NCBI GenBank assembly: GCA_964020085.1
Contig: OZ026607.1
Location: 14,521,466-14,585,465 of the forward strand
From: Micromussa lordhowensis
Taxonomy: Eukaryota > Cnidaria > Anthozoa > Scleractinia > Lobophylliidae
Length of the DNA stretch: 64,000 nucleotides
Direction of reading: 5' to 3'
Positions within the stretch are counted from its first letter, which is position 1, and every line of letters begins with the position of its first letter. The position numbers and the translations under genes were made by a program. The notes under the pieces were generated by a model, which saw only the letters and a list, made by a program, of their open reading frames with translations, searched no databases and was not told the origin of the DNA. Positions 32,051 to 42,356 of this stretch are shown here, in pieces.

Positions 32051-32275
32051 TTATAGAAAAATGGTTTTGGGTTCAGCCCCTTTGTCATACACACGAATCG
32101 CAATGGTATTTTGTAGTTTTGCGAATTGTAACCAGTATTTTCGTTCTAACTCTGATAATTCGTGTACGCGGGTTAAATGATCTGCTAATCGAACTAAAAA
32201 TTTTGACCCGCAACCTGGTACCGGACAATGTTTACATTTCCTCCGCACCAGCAAAGAAAGGAATATGTCTTGCAT
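32051..32275 (-). CDS. C2H2 zinc-finger protein (74 aa)
   Basis: ATG at 32275 inside the inner edge of the right repeat. C-P-V-P-G-C ... H-L-T-R-V-H forms one C2H2-like finger (CPVPGCGSKFLVRLADHLTRVH), followed by a helical tail. It ends 38 bp before the ATPase start. A single-finger protein next to the ATPase recurs in Polinton-like elements; function unknown, possibly transcriptional. Confidence 0.5.
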   Translation of the reverse strand: MQDIFLSLLVRRKCKHCPVPGCGSKFLVRLADHLTRVHELSELERKYWLQFAKLQNTIAIRVYDKGAEPKTIFL

Positions 32276-32745
32276 CGTTATCCATGTGCTCGTATTAGGC
32301 TATACTATTGTTGTTGATTGGATAACGTACCTACAACGTTTTTGAACGTACCGGAACTGAGCCTGTGGTGTTAGTGAATGCACTGACATGCCAGAGGTCG
32401 GGAGTTCAAATCCTACAAGGGCCGTAAGTAATAATTTTTTTCTTTTTTTGTTTTTCGTCTTTTTCTTTAGTTGATTACAAATTTCATCATTTTCGGTTTT
32501 ATAAACAATCTATTAGCTTTGTATAAACGAGCCTGCGAGGAACCGAACCCACAGAGGGGGTGTTAGTGAATGCGGCTAGTTTGTTATACATACGAGAGGT
32601 CGGGAGTTCAAATCCTACATGTGACATAAGTAAAAAAGTTTTTTTTATATTTCTGTTTTTGCTTTTTTTCTTTATTACAAAATACTTCTTTTTCATTGAC
32701 AATTTATTAGCTTTGTAAAAGGTCACAGTATCATTTTACTTCAAG

Positions 32746-32994
32746 ATGTCAAGAAGATATGATCCGAAAGACATGTGTGAAATGGATAAACTTTGTTTGG
32801 ACAGAATTATTCAGGAATATTGGACGAGGCCAGAAACAATGTTCTTTGATGATTTCTTTTTTGAATATTATTTATAGTATGAGTTTACCAAGAAAGAACT
32901 TATATACATGGATATCAATGGCGACATACCATTTCATATGCTGTCTTTTGCAAAAGATGATGAGGGTTTGCAGCAGTCAGAAGAACTATTGTAG
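32746..32994 (+). pseudogene. Right-arm copy of the TIR small protein, nonsense-interrupted
   Basis: Begins ATG at 32746 with the same first residues as 24192-23944 and ends at 32994, but TAG at 32875-32877 interrupts codon 44 (TTATAG where the left arm has a leucine codon). Confidence 0.5.
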
Positions 32995-33002
32995 AAAAAA
33001 AA

Positions 33003-33074
33003 CGACCCTGCGGGGAATCGAACCCCGATCTCCCGAGCGACAGTCGAGGATACTAACCATTGTACTACAGAGTC
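33003..33074 (-). tRNA. tRNA-Asp(GTC), right arm
   Basis: Same 72-nt gene as in the left arm with one visible difference, acceptor GACTCTG instead of GATTCTG, which turns a G-U pair into C-G. It is followed by a T-run on the minus strand (pol III terminator). Confidence 0.5.
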
Positions 33075-33115
33075 TTAATAAAAATTAAATACAAAAGAGT
33101 TTGTGTGCTTATTGT

Positions 33116-33182
33116 GGACCAGACGTGGATTCGAACCACGGACGTTATGAGCCCAACACGCCGACTGCTGCGCTATCTAGTC
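33116..33182 (-). tRNA. tRNA-Met(CAT)-like with 6-nt deletion, right arm
   Basis: Mirror copy of 23757-23823 with the identical deletion after the anticodon loop. Confidence 0.5.
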
Positions 33183-33219
33183 TAAACACTTTACTAAATA
33201 ACAATTTCACAAGCTATAA

Positions 33220-33282
33220 GCTTCGGTGGTCTAATGGATAGTTGTGGTCTCAAAGATCCAGGTTCAATTCCTGGCCGGGGCA
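33220..33282 (+). tRNA. tRNA-like (Arg-like) with anticodon-arm deletion, right arm
   Basis: Mirror copy of 23657-23719. Acceptor and T-arm intact, anticodon arm shortened. Followed by CTTTTTT. Confidence 0.5.
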
Positions 33283-33719
33283 GTCTTTTTTATACTACGC
33301 ATGCGCACTCAGTAAAGGAAAAGGGTAAAACTGTCCCACAAGGGTCAGAGGACGTTTCGTGACTCATATATAAACAACCCTTGCCCCATTCCTTACAGTA
33401 ACTACGGTTACCACCTTCTTAGGGCGCCATGATGGATATGTTAATTAGGCTTACATCACGTGGTCTCAGGGGTGTCGTCATTAGAAGCTAGGTCCCAGGG
33501 TCCTAGGAATGAAGTCATAGGGGCCTCGGAACAAGGCAACTAGGGGTCTGGAAAGGGTGACGTCATAAGAAGTAAGAGGTTCTAGAGAACTAGAGGATGA
33601 CGTCATAGGGTAGGGGAACTTGTGGTCCAGGGGATGACGTCATGTTAGGGCTATGGCTCATTAAATATGCGCATCATGAAAGCGAGGTAATCCGACCTAA
33701 TCTCATGCATACCACTACT

Positions 33720-33725
33720 AATATT
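33720..33725. repeat. Right target-site duplication AATATT
   Basis: Partner of 23214-23219. On the minus strand the Helitron reads through CCTAATAATATT into the element end ACTACT's complement. Confidence 0.5.
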
Positions 33726-34369
33726 ATTAGGGTCATCATCAGTGTTGTCATTAAAATTACATATAGTTTCTGGCATGAAGTCATCAAGACGTGTAACTGA
33801 TGGTTCACTAGAATGTGTGCTATCTGCATGTTCATCTTTAACATAGTTAAACCATGCAACAAAGTCAGCCAAACACATCTTTTCTAATTGTTTTGGCCTC
33901 CTTTGATAGCGTTGAATGATGTTGTCAGTTTCTATGTCAGGTGAATTGTCAGGCAACTCCTTAAGTTTTAGTTTATCCATTTTTTTTTCAACAAGGTCAT
34001 TTCATCAAGAGGTGAGGTGCTGATAAACCTTAAAATCACGCGTGGATCTTCTCATTGGCATTTGTAATACAAGATACACAGCTTCTTGAGCACTGATTTC
34101 AACTGCATTTAGAAATTTGTTTCCAATATGCCTGACTCTATTTGTAATATCATTGTTACCAGATTTTGCTTCTTCACTTGCTTTTTCTAGAAGTCTGCTC
34201 ATACCTCTTCGGCCTTTTGTAATGTAAGAGAGAATGTATGTAGCACATGCATAATAGGATCTAGTACATATTGAATGTCCATGTTGGCTTGCCAGGCTTT
34301 GAGCAAATTAGTGTTATAACTGTTAATTCTTATTTCTGATGGTGCCCTTTTCAAAAATAATGTGTCACG
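33726..34369 (-). pseudogene. Helitron Rep-helicase linker region
   Basis: Fragments 34202-34005 (MSRLLEKASEEAKSGNNDI, VLQMPMRRSTRDFKVY) and 33980-33726 (ADFVAWFNYVKDEH ... DNTDDDPNNI) belong to the Rep-helicase connector. The last codons run into the AATATT duplication and resume at 23213 on the other side of the Polinton-like element. Confidence 0.5.
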
Positions 34370-34793
34370 CTTTCAGGCGGGGGTACACGTGAATTTAAGT
34401 GTAATTTTGGTAAGTTTAAAGAGAGGTTGAAAGGGAAAAAAAGGGTTATGGAACACCACCAGACAGTTGCCCGACCGCACAATGGCACCCCAGGTTGTTG
34501 GGCAACTGTTTGGAGTGTGTCTACCAATTTTTTTAATTTCAAACTCTATTTTAAAATAACAACAAATCTTCAAAATTTCCTATTTCCATCAATTTTACTA
34601 ATCCTTTGAGAAAAACTATTTCTCTCCAAATATACCTAAAAATCACCAAAAAATTTCCAAAACAACCCAAAACATAGATATGTGAGATGAGCAGAGAGAT
34701 TCTTGATTGCTTGAAACGGAAACAAGATATTTGCATAAAAAAAACATAATACCCAGCCAAAATACGGCTTTCATGTGTACCCCCGCCTTAAAG
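34370..34793. mobile_element. MITE, same family as the satellite-embedded element
   Basis: About 424 bp with inverted ends CTTTCAGGCGGGGGTACAC and its near complement. It interrupts the Helitron Rep frame. Interior GAACACCACCAGACAGTTGC and TTGCTTGAAACG blocks match the 420-bp segment inside every satellite unit at 47.4-64 kb. Confidence 0.5.
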
Positions 34794-36584
34794 TATTTCT
34801 TATAGTTAAGATGTAACTTTCTTCAGTTAGGTGTAATTTGTTAAGAAAATCTTCAAATGTGATGTCTTCTCCATACTTCATGCTGTCTAAAACCTCTCTT
34901 ATTTTCTCAGCATTTTGTTTTACCTTTTTCTGTATTTCTTCATCAAAGCAGGAATTTTCAACAGGTGTTAAAATCATTGTTCTTGGCATTGGTGGCAGTG
35001 GGAAGTTAAATCTACATATTTTATGCCCTGCTCTCTTACATGTTTTGGCATGCCTGTGCATTTGCAAGTTTACAAGATCTTCCATTTCACTTGAACTTTC
35101 TGGTTTTTGGCAGGTGATATACTCATCAACAAAAGCGACAATTTCTTCATTTGGATTTTTTTCATACTGTGGAGCTTGCTTAACTCAAAATAAACCATGG
35201 ATATGTTGGCTTCCTCTTTGTTGAAACTCAACTCTATAGAAATAATCCACTATTTCTCCTACTGGCATTACACTGCTTTTTAAGACGTCACGACTAAACA
35301 ACTGGACCGCGTGGTCAAAGTTTCTTGTACAAGTGACAGGATCTTTTTGTATAAGATCTGATTTTTGTTCCCACGTCATTTGTTTGATCTCATCATCAGT
35401 GTAATCTTTTTTCTCTACAATTTTACCTAACGTTTTGAGAAGATGAGTCCACCTTGTTTCAGCAGCTGAAAAAGAGCAAAACCATGTAGGGTTGCCTAGT
35501 TGACGAATCATAGCAAACAAGGCTTTTTTGCACTTTTCAAAATAAGGTGGTGACCCTCTAACATTTTTTAAAACTCTGAAACCTTCATCAAGATGTACAA
35601 GCTTGTTAAGATAATCCTCTGACTTTAAGTCACCAGCAGTATAGTTTTCCCCTTTGTTTTACACTTTCTGAGAGAAATAGAAGCAGTATCTTGAATTTGC
35701 TTGATTTGCAGTTTTTTTAGCTTATAAAATATGTTTGGCACAGACATTGCAACTCTTCTATCCTGACACCTTAACTCCCATTTGCAAACTGTACTATAAC
35801 GTACAGGGATCTTTCTTTCCTTATTGTCAGGTCTTCGTTTACCACAGAATATTGTCGGGAATGATAGATATTCAGAGTATTTATCCATAAAAACTCCTAA
35901 TGGTTTGTTTCCTTCTCCTGGTGCAAAAGAGATAATTCTATCTGCATTTTCTGCTATGTCTGCTTCCTGTAATAGTGTGTCTTTAACCCCTGAAGGGCGT
36001 TCATCAACTTCACACCAGCCATCACTATCACCTTTTTCATTCCCCGTATTATCTACATGAGTAGTGGAAACATTGCTTTGGCAATCTTGTGTTTCATCTT
36101 TTTCAACAGCTTCATAAGTTTGCAAATCACCACTTGACGTGTCAGGGTTTTGGAAAAACTCACTCCATTGTTCATGGGTACTAGACTGCAAACGTATGTT
36201 ATCTAGCCATGCATTTTGCACTTCTATACCTTCACTTTTAAATAAATCACTTGTGTCTACAAGATATTTGGCTGCATCTAACACTTTCTTAGGTCTAACA
36301 TTCTGAAACTGATAATGATGCGTATAGCTGAGACGTCTTTTAAGTTTTATTGGAATGGTCTGTGATTCATTCATGAGCCTTGGCAGGCAGTGCGCTATTG
36401 AATTAACATCACTTGGTACATTGACAATATTTCCATGAATAGACAACTGGCCACCTCTTGGTAGTTCACGGATTTGCATGAATGGGATACGAGGAGATAT
36501 CAGCCGTTCTTCTAATGGTGTCAAATTTAACAATTCAGATTTCTCAGGAAAATTCATTTTATTGCTTTTAGAACAGATGGGCAA
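34794..36584 (-). pseudogene. Helitron Rep: N domain and HUH region, with stops
   Basis: Three frame pieces (36584-35625, 35520-35185, 35085-34794). The first has the Helitron N-domain pattern (LTPLEERLISPRIPFMQI ... GNIVNVPSDV). The second contains WFCSFSAAETRW and ends QQRGSQHIHGLF, the HUH metal-binding motif, then TGA at 35187-35185 where the family has tryptophan. The reading frame continues directly (VKQAPQYEKNP). The third includes HAKTCKRAGHKICRFNFPLPPM. Known role: nicking and strand transfer in rolling-circle transposition. Inactive as written. Confidence 0.5.
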
Positions 36585-36646
36585 CTTGCCTTTCTTTAGA
36601 TTTGAGTCACAAGTTGTGCAAATCCATTCAGTATTGTTTACACTTT

Positions 36647-37765
36647 TTAAACCAGTGACACAAGACTTGACAACATCTTGTGAACATGCCTTGTACTTGT
36701 AGAGTCACATTTCACTACTGAGGACCTGTACCACAACTGGTCACAACAGGTACAAATGTATTCTGGGCCACATTTAATGTTATTGTGAAATAACTTTATC
36801 ATGGAAATTACATTGTCTTCATTTTTTTGTGGTTTCGATGGATTTTGCACATTTTGAAATAGCATTTCAGCAGGTGGTGCAGTTGCATGTAAATTGGCAA
36901 CTGTTTTCCTTGTTGTAGCATTTTTATTTGTCTGTTTGCTACACGTGTGTTCTGGATTTTTTGCTCCCTGCTTTCGTTTAGTTTGTTTTTGAATTTCCCT
37001 TATGTGCTCTGGATTCTCTGCTTTCCGTTTTCTAAAGGACTTTTTGTTAATTTCCTTGATTTGTTCTGGATTCTGTTCTTTCCTTTTCTTAACGGACTGT
37101 TTGCCAATTTCCCTTACATGCTCTGGGTTGGCCATTTTTCTTTTTTTAGCAGCTCTTCTCTTTTCCTCCCTAGTTTTTTCAATATTGTTGCAGTATCTTT
37201 TTTGTCTGAGACTTTCATTCTCTTTTTTTCTGAATTCTGCATCAGCTCTTCTCTTTTTCATATACTCCTTGATATAAGCCCTGCGTTTTTCATTTTTATC
37301 AATAACAACCTTGTCTCCCACTGAAATTTGACTACCCTGTTTATCATTCAACTCAGAACTTCTTTTTTCTACTGTAGACACATAATGCATTTCACCAATG
37401 TGCCCAATGTATATGTTTGTGCATCCTCGTGTCACATTCACTGGTTGAACAACAGTAATAGAAACGAAAGTTTCATTTGATTCAGCAATGTGAATTGATA
37501 AATTGAGACAATTTGGCACTGCTTGAATAATAATTGCATCAGCCCATGGTCCCTGACATGACATGTTATTCAAATAATACTGCCAAGAAGACTCTGTATT
37601 ACTCTCTATAAACTGTTCAGGGCATTGTTCTAAATACTGAACACCAAGGGTGCGCACATGAAAATGGTTATTGGGATTGCCAAAGATTTTTTTATATATA
37701 TATATGTTTATACTTACAATACTGACATTGCTTACAACAATAACAATACAGCCTGTCTTCATCAT
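36647..37765 (-). pseudogene. Helitron OTU-like region, basic repeats and zinc segment
   Basis: 372-codon frame. Residues about 29-135 (FGNPNNHFHVRTLGVQYL ... WADAIIIQAVPNCLNLSIHI ... GEMHYVSTV) resemble the second half of an OTU cysteine-protease domain, with the candidate catalytic His in GEMHY. The Asp-x-x-Cys first half is missing; the start (VSINIYIYKKI) comes from an AT-rich microsatellite. Next is a basic tract of tandem 13-residue units like KRKAENPEHIREI, about five copies, and a CxxxxxCxCC Zn-binding segment (CGPEYICTCCDQLWYRSSVVKC) typical of Helitron N-terminal regions. Unlikely to be functional. Confidence 0.5.
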
Positions 37766-37853
37766 GTCTTCATTACTTATGATACTAAAACTACTGGCAA
37801 ATACTAACCTTACTTACGATACGATAATTAGTATTGACACTGCATTGATGTGA

Positions 37854-37877
37854 TGGACCTGGGTTCTTTTCAATGTC
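37854..37877 (-). other. 2A-like ribosome-skipping motif (DIEKNPGP)
   Basis: On the minus strand GACATTGAAAAGAACCCAGG continues to CCA, giving DIEKNPGP preceded by G, an exact D(V/I)ExNPGP match. Such motifs are known at the N-terminus of animal retroelement and some other mobile-element proteins. Stops occur upstream and 20 codons downstream, and the next frame starts at 37765 in a different phase, so the region is degraded. Confidence 0.5.
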
Positions 37878-37880
37878 ACC

Positions 37881-38570
37881 AATGTCAGCATTCTCTCATC
37901 AACATACAGTACCGCTCAGAACTAAGCGAATATCGAACGCGCGTTCGTAACGCGAAGGGTTAAACGCGCTCACGCGTTTTGCTGCGTTAGACTGCGTTTG
38001 GACTTCGCGTTATAACGCGTTGAAGTAAACGCATTAGTATGTATGAGCTTGGTTATTGTTCGTTTCTTTTGTTACTGTGTGAAAGGAAGTTAACAACCTT
38101 TTCTAAAGATAACATTCGGTATGAATATGTGTCTTAAAGGAGCAGACAAATTCTAATTCTTCCATACCGGCTGAATATGGCGGCGGTTACATACAAACCT
38201 TTTTGTTCTGTCTGTTTGGATTCATCGAATTTGTATTTCGCAAATTCAACATTATAAAGACAACGGGTTTTCAAACGGCGCCGTGAAAGAAAAATTCAAC
38301 AGACAACCTCGGGAATTTTTTATTTCTGAAAAGATCGTTATCGTGTCTAGACACTTGGCCGTCGGGAAGTGTTTCTAAAACCCTAGATGTTCATCATCGA
38401 ATTTTAACACAAAAAAATAATTCGATTCTTCTGAAAATAGTCGCAAAATTGTCGGCGGTGTCAAATTAGCGGCATTAGGGGAGAGGTGTTTGGAAAGTTG
38501 CACATTAAGGTGCTGTTAACACAGGGGTACCCAGGGGAGAAAATGCCCTTCAGTATGCTCGGTTTCTCAG
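37881..38570. other. Intergenic DNA, CGCGTT-rich patch
   Basis: About 37925-38035 is dense in CGCGTT/AACGCG motifs and could be the degraded Helitron end or a palindromic repeat. The rest shows nothing recognisable. Confidence 0.5.
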
Positions 38571-38574
38571 TCAA

Positions 38575-39702
38575 TATGCTTTGACTAACATTTTATTCAA
38601 ACTTGTGAACAAGCGACACCACGCTTTGATCATAAAGGCCCGTTCAAACGGTCATGATAGTTGATGATAGTCGATGATAGTTTCAACTATCACGCGCGTT
38701 TGAACACGAACTATCATTCGCTATCATGAGCTATCACCAACTATCATGCAGTTTGGACATGTTCAAATTTGACATGATAGTTCATGATAGTTTTACCGTT
38801 TGACCGAGCGGATGATAGTGCACGATAGTTTTTCGGTCAGCGGGGGTAACCAAGGCGGACTCAATAAAATATGGCTACCGCATTGCAATCGTCCTGTGAA
38901 GAACAACAAAGCAATAATTTGGATGAATATTCGGACAGCTGCAGTGACGCTGAAAGCGAGAAAGTGAGAAAAACCAGGCAACGAGAAGTGGAGTGGTACT
39001 TTGATATGCAACCTAATAGCTGAGTACGAGGCCCGGCCCTGTTTGTGGAACATTTTTTGCGATGACTACCACAATCGGGATGTAACTGGAAAAGCGAAGA
39101 AAGAACTGGAGGTAAGTCAAAGTGAATTGCATGCTCTTCTCGGCTGATACACAGTCAATTCAAAGTCCCGCCATATTTGTTTACAATCACATGCGGTAGG
39201 AGACTAGGTACCAGTTAGCGACGCTAGCACATTGCGTGATTTCGACAAACTATCATTACCTATCATGCACCGTTTGATCGCAAACATGATAGTCAATGAT
39301 AGTGAATGAGAGTTGAAACTATCATCGACTATCATCAACTATCATGACCGTTTGAACGGGCCTTAAAACCTCGACTAACATTTTATTCAAACTTGTGAAC
39401 ATGCGACACCACGCTTTGATCATAAAACCTCGACTAACATTTTATTCAAACTTGTGAACATGCGATACCACGCTTTGATCATGAAACCTCGACTAACATT
39501 TTATTCAAACTTGTGAACATGCGACACCACGCTTTGATCATGAAACCTCGACTATCATTTGATTTAAACTTGTGAACATGCGACACCACGCTTTGATCAT
39601 GAAACCTCGACTCGGACTAACATTTTATTCAAACTTGTAAACAAGCGACGCCACGCTTCGATCATGAAACCTCGACTAACATTTTATTCAAACTTGTGAA
39701 GT
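38575..39702. repeat. 60-bp minisatellite split by a Harbinger-type insertion
   Basis: Units reading CCTCGACTAACATTTTATTC then AAACTTGTGAACATGCGACA and CCACGCTTTGATCATGAAA, period 60 bp. One unit lies left of 38636 and about five and a half follow 39364, with minor variation including one 66-bp unit. The insertion point is inside the end of a unit. Confidence 0.5.
38636..39363. mobile_element. Non-autonomous PIF/Harbinger-type element with MADF-like exon (copy 2)
   Basis: 728 bp, ends AGGCCCGTTCAAACGGTCAT and complement, flanked by TAA on both sides (38633-38635 and 39364-39366). The same ATGATAGT-rich subterminal arrays as copy 1. Interior plus strand starts ATGGCTACCGCATTGC at 38871 with an acidic N-terminus, then after a frameshift near 39019 the MADF-like AEYEARPCLWNIF ... 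DYHNRDVTGKAKKELE, ending at GGAG|GTAAGT. It has more of the first exon than copy 1, so the pair defines the parent gene's 5' end. Confidence 0.5.
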
Positions 39703-41305
39703 TGTGCCATTAAATGCCATTAAATACCTAATTCGGTAGGCTCGATTTCCGCCGCTCTCTCGAGTCTGGTCTACGTTCCTCCCCGAAGCTTCGGGGAAGG
39801 AGCGCGAGCTCCTTTCCCGAGTAGCGGCTGGTAATCGACCCTGCTAATTCGGCCGTGGTTTAAACCCGGTTTAAATACTCTGTAAACATTTGGGTTGTCA
39901 TTGGATAGTTTCTGTTTGGGTTTCCTTTCGAAATTCATCATTGTTGTAACCAATGTGTCGGCTTGTTATCACAGCGATGACAATAAATGCGAGTAGCGTG
40001 CATCCATATGTTCCGACGTGTATTTCGAGTGTAAGCCGTAGCGTAATAAAGATCGTCGCTGGAATAAAGTGGCGTTTAGTTATTTATCTCGCAAAAAATT
40101 CAAATTTATCTCGGTTTTTGCTTTCTGTTTTAGTTTTTTTTGTTTTTTTTTTTCAGGGGTTGTAAAAACTCGTCAATATAGTTTCAGTGCGCTACCAACA
40201 CAAACCAAGATCGTGTTCTAACATTGTGAGATCAGAAACCGAGTTGCAGGTCAATTTTACGGAATGTAAAATTTTAATTGAGTTCATCACTCTTTGCCAG
40301 TCTCTCAATTGGGAGACTCCGTGTCTTAACCGACCCTCCCTGAGAAGCAAGTGACCTCAAACAAAAAGTTACTCTCACTCCCTCCCCCAGGTAAGATTTG
40401 ACATGAACACACTTTCGCCAAATATTCAAATTTCGCGCTCGTGCAGTGATCGGTTATCTTCGAATTCCTCCCGCGAATGTCGCTATTGTAATAACAGCGA
40501 GTTTGAATTTCCCTCGTGTATTAATAGGCCTTAGTTTGACGCTAAGGCTATTGTCTCAAGATCTCCTTCTATGGTGATAAAAACATAAAGCATTGGACAC
40601 TAAACAAAAAGCATTGTCTTTGAAATTGATTGACTTTTCTTGATACGTCACAGCATTTAAGTGTTGTTTAAGTATTTTTATAACAATAAAGCTGAATTGG
40701 TGATTTCTGTCGTTGTTTTAATTGTTAAGCTTATTTTCTGCCTTCGTAACAAATAAGAATTAGTTTATTTCGCTTGGTGTTTTGTCGCAATCGATAAAAA
40801 CTTGTTATTTTAGTGCAGTTTTAGTACTTCTGTTGTTAACAACTGTTTCCGTGAAGCAATATTTACTGCAGACAAAAAGCTCGTGTCCATACGCTTTGTC
40901 TAAGCCACAGGGGATGATATTGGGCAAATAAAAACTCGAGACGAAATAAAAGGCTAACACTGTCCGTGTACTTGTATTTGCTGACCGCGTGTCGAACTCA
41001 AGATAATGAACAAAGGTTACTTAGACTAAAAGAAATGTGATCTAAAACACGTGTCCTTGATCGGAAGTGCCTACGTATTTGTGGCAATAATCAGTTAATA
41101 ATCAATCTTAAAATCAATTAGCAAGTCAAAGTCTAAGGTCATTTATAACAACACGGATTAGGCTTCTTCATTTGCTTTATGATATAGATTTTACGCGCGC
41201 AAAACAATAAAACACGCTTTTTCTATGTTTTATACTCTGATAAAACATGAGTATTTGACCAATAAGAGCTCGCGCAGGTTCCTATCTATGTAAAAATTAA
41301 CAAAT
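39703..41305. other. Intergenic DNA with a hairpin-rich patch
   Basis: 39741-39845 contains CCCCGAAGCTTCGGGG (39781-39796, a perfect 16-bp palindrome) next to GGAGCGCGAGCTCC and imperfect outer inverted arms, a foldable SINE- or MITE-like unit. The rest to 41305 has no gene that I can support. Confidence 0.5.
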
Positions 41306-41473
41306 AAAGAAGCCTCGACTGTGCTCTGTTCTGTTGTAAAGCACGCGCAGGAAGCGGTAGAGCACGAAAGAAGTGTAGGGGAAAACACGAGACGTACTTT
41401 TCCCTACTTCTTGAGTGCTCTACCGCTTCCTAAGTGCTTTACAACAGAACAGAACACAGTCGAGGCTTCTTTA
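41306..41473. repeat. Long hairpin (about 73-bp arms)
   Basis: AAAGAAGCCTCGACTGTG... on the left is mirrored by ...CACAGTCGAGGCTTCTTT on the right with only a few mismatches, around a roughly 20-base loop. Related GATAAAGCACGC motifs recur at 41586 and 42658-42735. Confidence 0.5.
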
Positions 41474-42325
41474 ATTGTTTTATGATAAAGAATCCAACAA
41501 ATTCTCCACGCATTCGGCTGAATTTTCAAGTCAGACTTTATTTTTCCAAACGGGGAAAAGTGGCGTCAGCCGTTCTATATTCTCTGATAAAGCACGCTAA
41601 AATAAGCCAATCACAGTCCTTGGTAGAACTGTTCAAAAACTTTGATTGGCTAACGAGACCAGAGCTGTCAATCACAAACTGAACGTCTGCTAAGCTTTCA
41701 GTATCGAGTTGGTATCCAGGAGAAGAACGATGCCTTTAAGTTCGTTTTTTAGTTTAATCTCTAAAGGTTTCTACTACAAAGGTATCCGGCCGCATTGTGG
41801 CTCATAAAAACGTGCATCGTTTCAAATGGAAATTAAGAAACAAGGAGCTCAAAACTAGCGAATGCTGAGTTGTATTTGAAAGGAGCTGCCAAGGAGCGCA
41901 GTACAGTTATTTACGGCTTGCAGCCGCCTCCAGCGGCAAGATTGCACGAACTGGGGTCAAATTTGGAAAGACTAGACTGCTTCCACTGGTTCTACTCCGA
42001 GTAAAGGAGAATATCAGAGCCATTGATCACTCGTCGAGTGAGCGATGATATGAAATTGCTGAGGTTCACTTCGCCGAGATGACCGGAGATCACCAGTTAG
42101 CAAACGAGCGTTACTACACTGTATGTAAGTGTAAGTGTGGTTTGAACATTTTTACAAAAATAAAGCTTCTCATCGTAAACAGACAACTCAGTTGGTGTTT
42201 TCTGTCGTTATTGTACTCCTTAAGTTTAATTTCCGCCTTCGTAATGTCTTTAATCGAAGCATTCGCTACGTTGAGAATGAGAAGTTCATCATTTATTTTC
42301 ATCATTTATTTGCCTTAAAAAATTA

Positions 42326-42356
<31 letters not shown>

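Larger units (their letters stand above)
23220..33719. mobile_element. Polinton/Maverick-like virus-like transposon, 10,500 bp, no polB
   Basis: Bounded by 1.45 kb inverted repeats that begin AGTAGTGGTATG and end CATACCACTACT, with 6-bp duplications outside. Left block, plus strand: integrase, penton-like, pVI/pX-like, major capsid and protease. Right block, minus strand: zinc finger, ATPase, a small basic protein and a 262-residue-class protein. The two blocks converge at about 30200. This is the virion and integration gene set of Polintons and adintoviruses, but no family-B DNA polymerase, helicase or primase is present; between the repeats every long frame is accounted for. The repeats also hold tRNA genes and a short ORF. 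Damage is concentrated in virion genes. It may be a deletion derivative, or a lineage relying on another element's or the host's polymerase. Confidence 0.5.
32253..33719. repeat. Right terminal inverted repeat (about 1.45 kb)
   Basis: Mirror of 23220-24673 with scattered substitutions and small indels. The inner boundary falls within the 5' end of the C2H2 zinc-finger gene. It carries the same tRNA-like genes on the opposite strand. Confidence 0.5.
33726..37880 (-). mobile_element. Helitron, 5' portion (Rep side), decayed
   Basis: Minus-strand Helitron body interrupted on its 3' side by the Polinton-like element and internally by a MITE (34370-34793). It carries a 2A-like motif, an OTU-like region, a CxC zinc segment, the Helitron N domain and a Rep HUH region, continuing to the helicase at 23213-22347. 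Terminal TC and CTRR ends were not located. Multiple frameshifts and stops show that it is old. Confidence 0.5.

Noticed and set aside
37002..37324. Plus-strand ORFs rich in Phe/Leu resembling a membrane protein
   Set aside because: They are the antisense of the lysine-rich tandem repeats in the Helitron frame.
38575..39702. CRISPR-like array because of regular 60-bp units
   Set aside because: Units are continuous without unique spacers and the genome is animal. It is a minisatellite.
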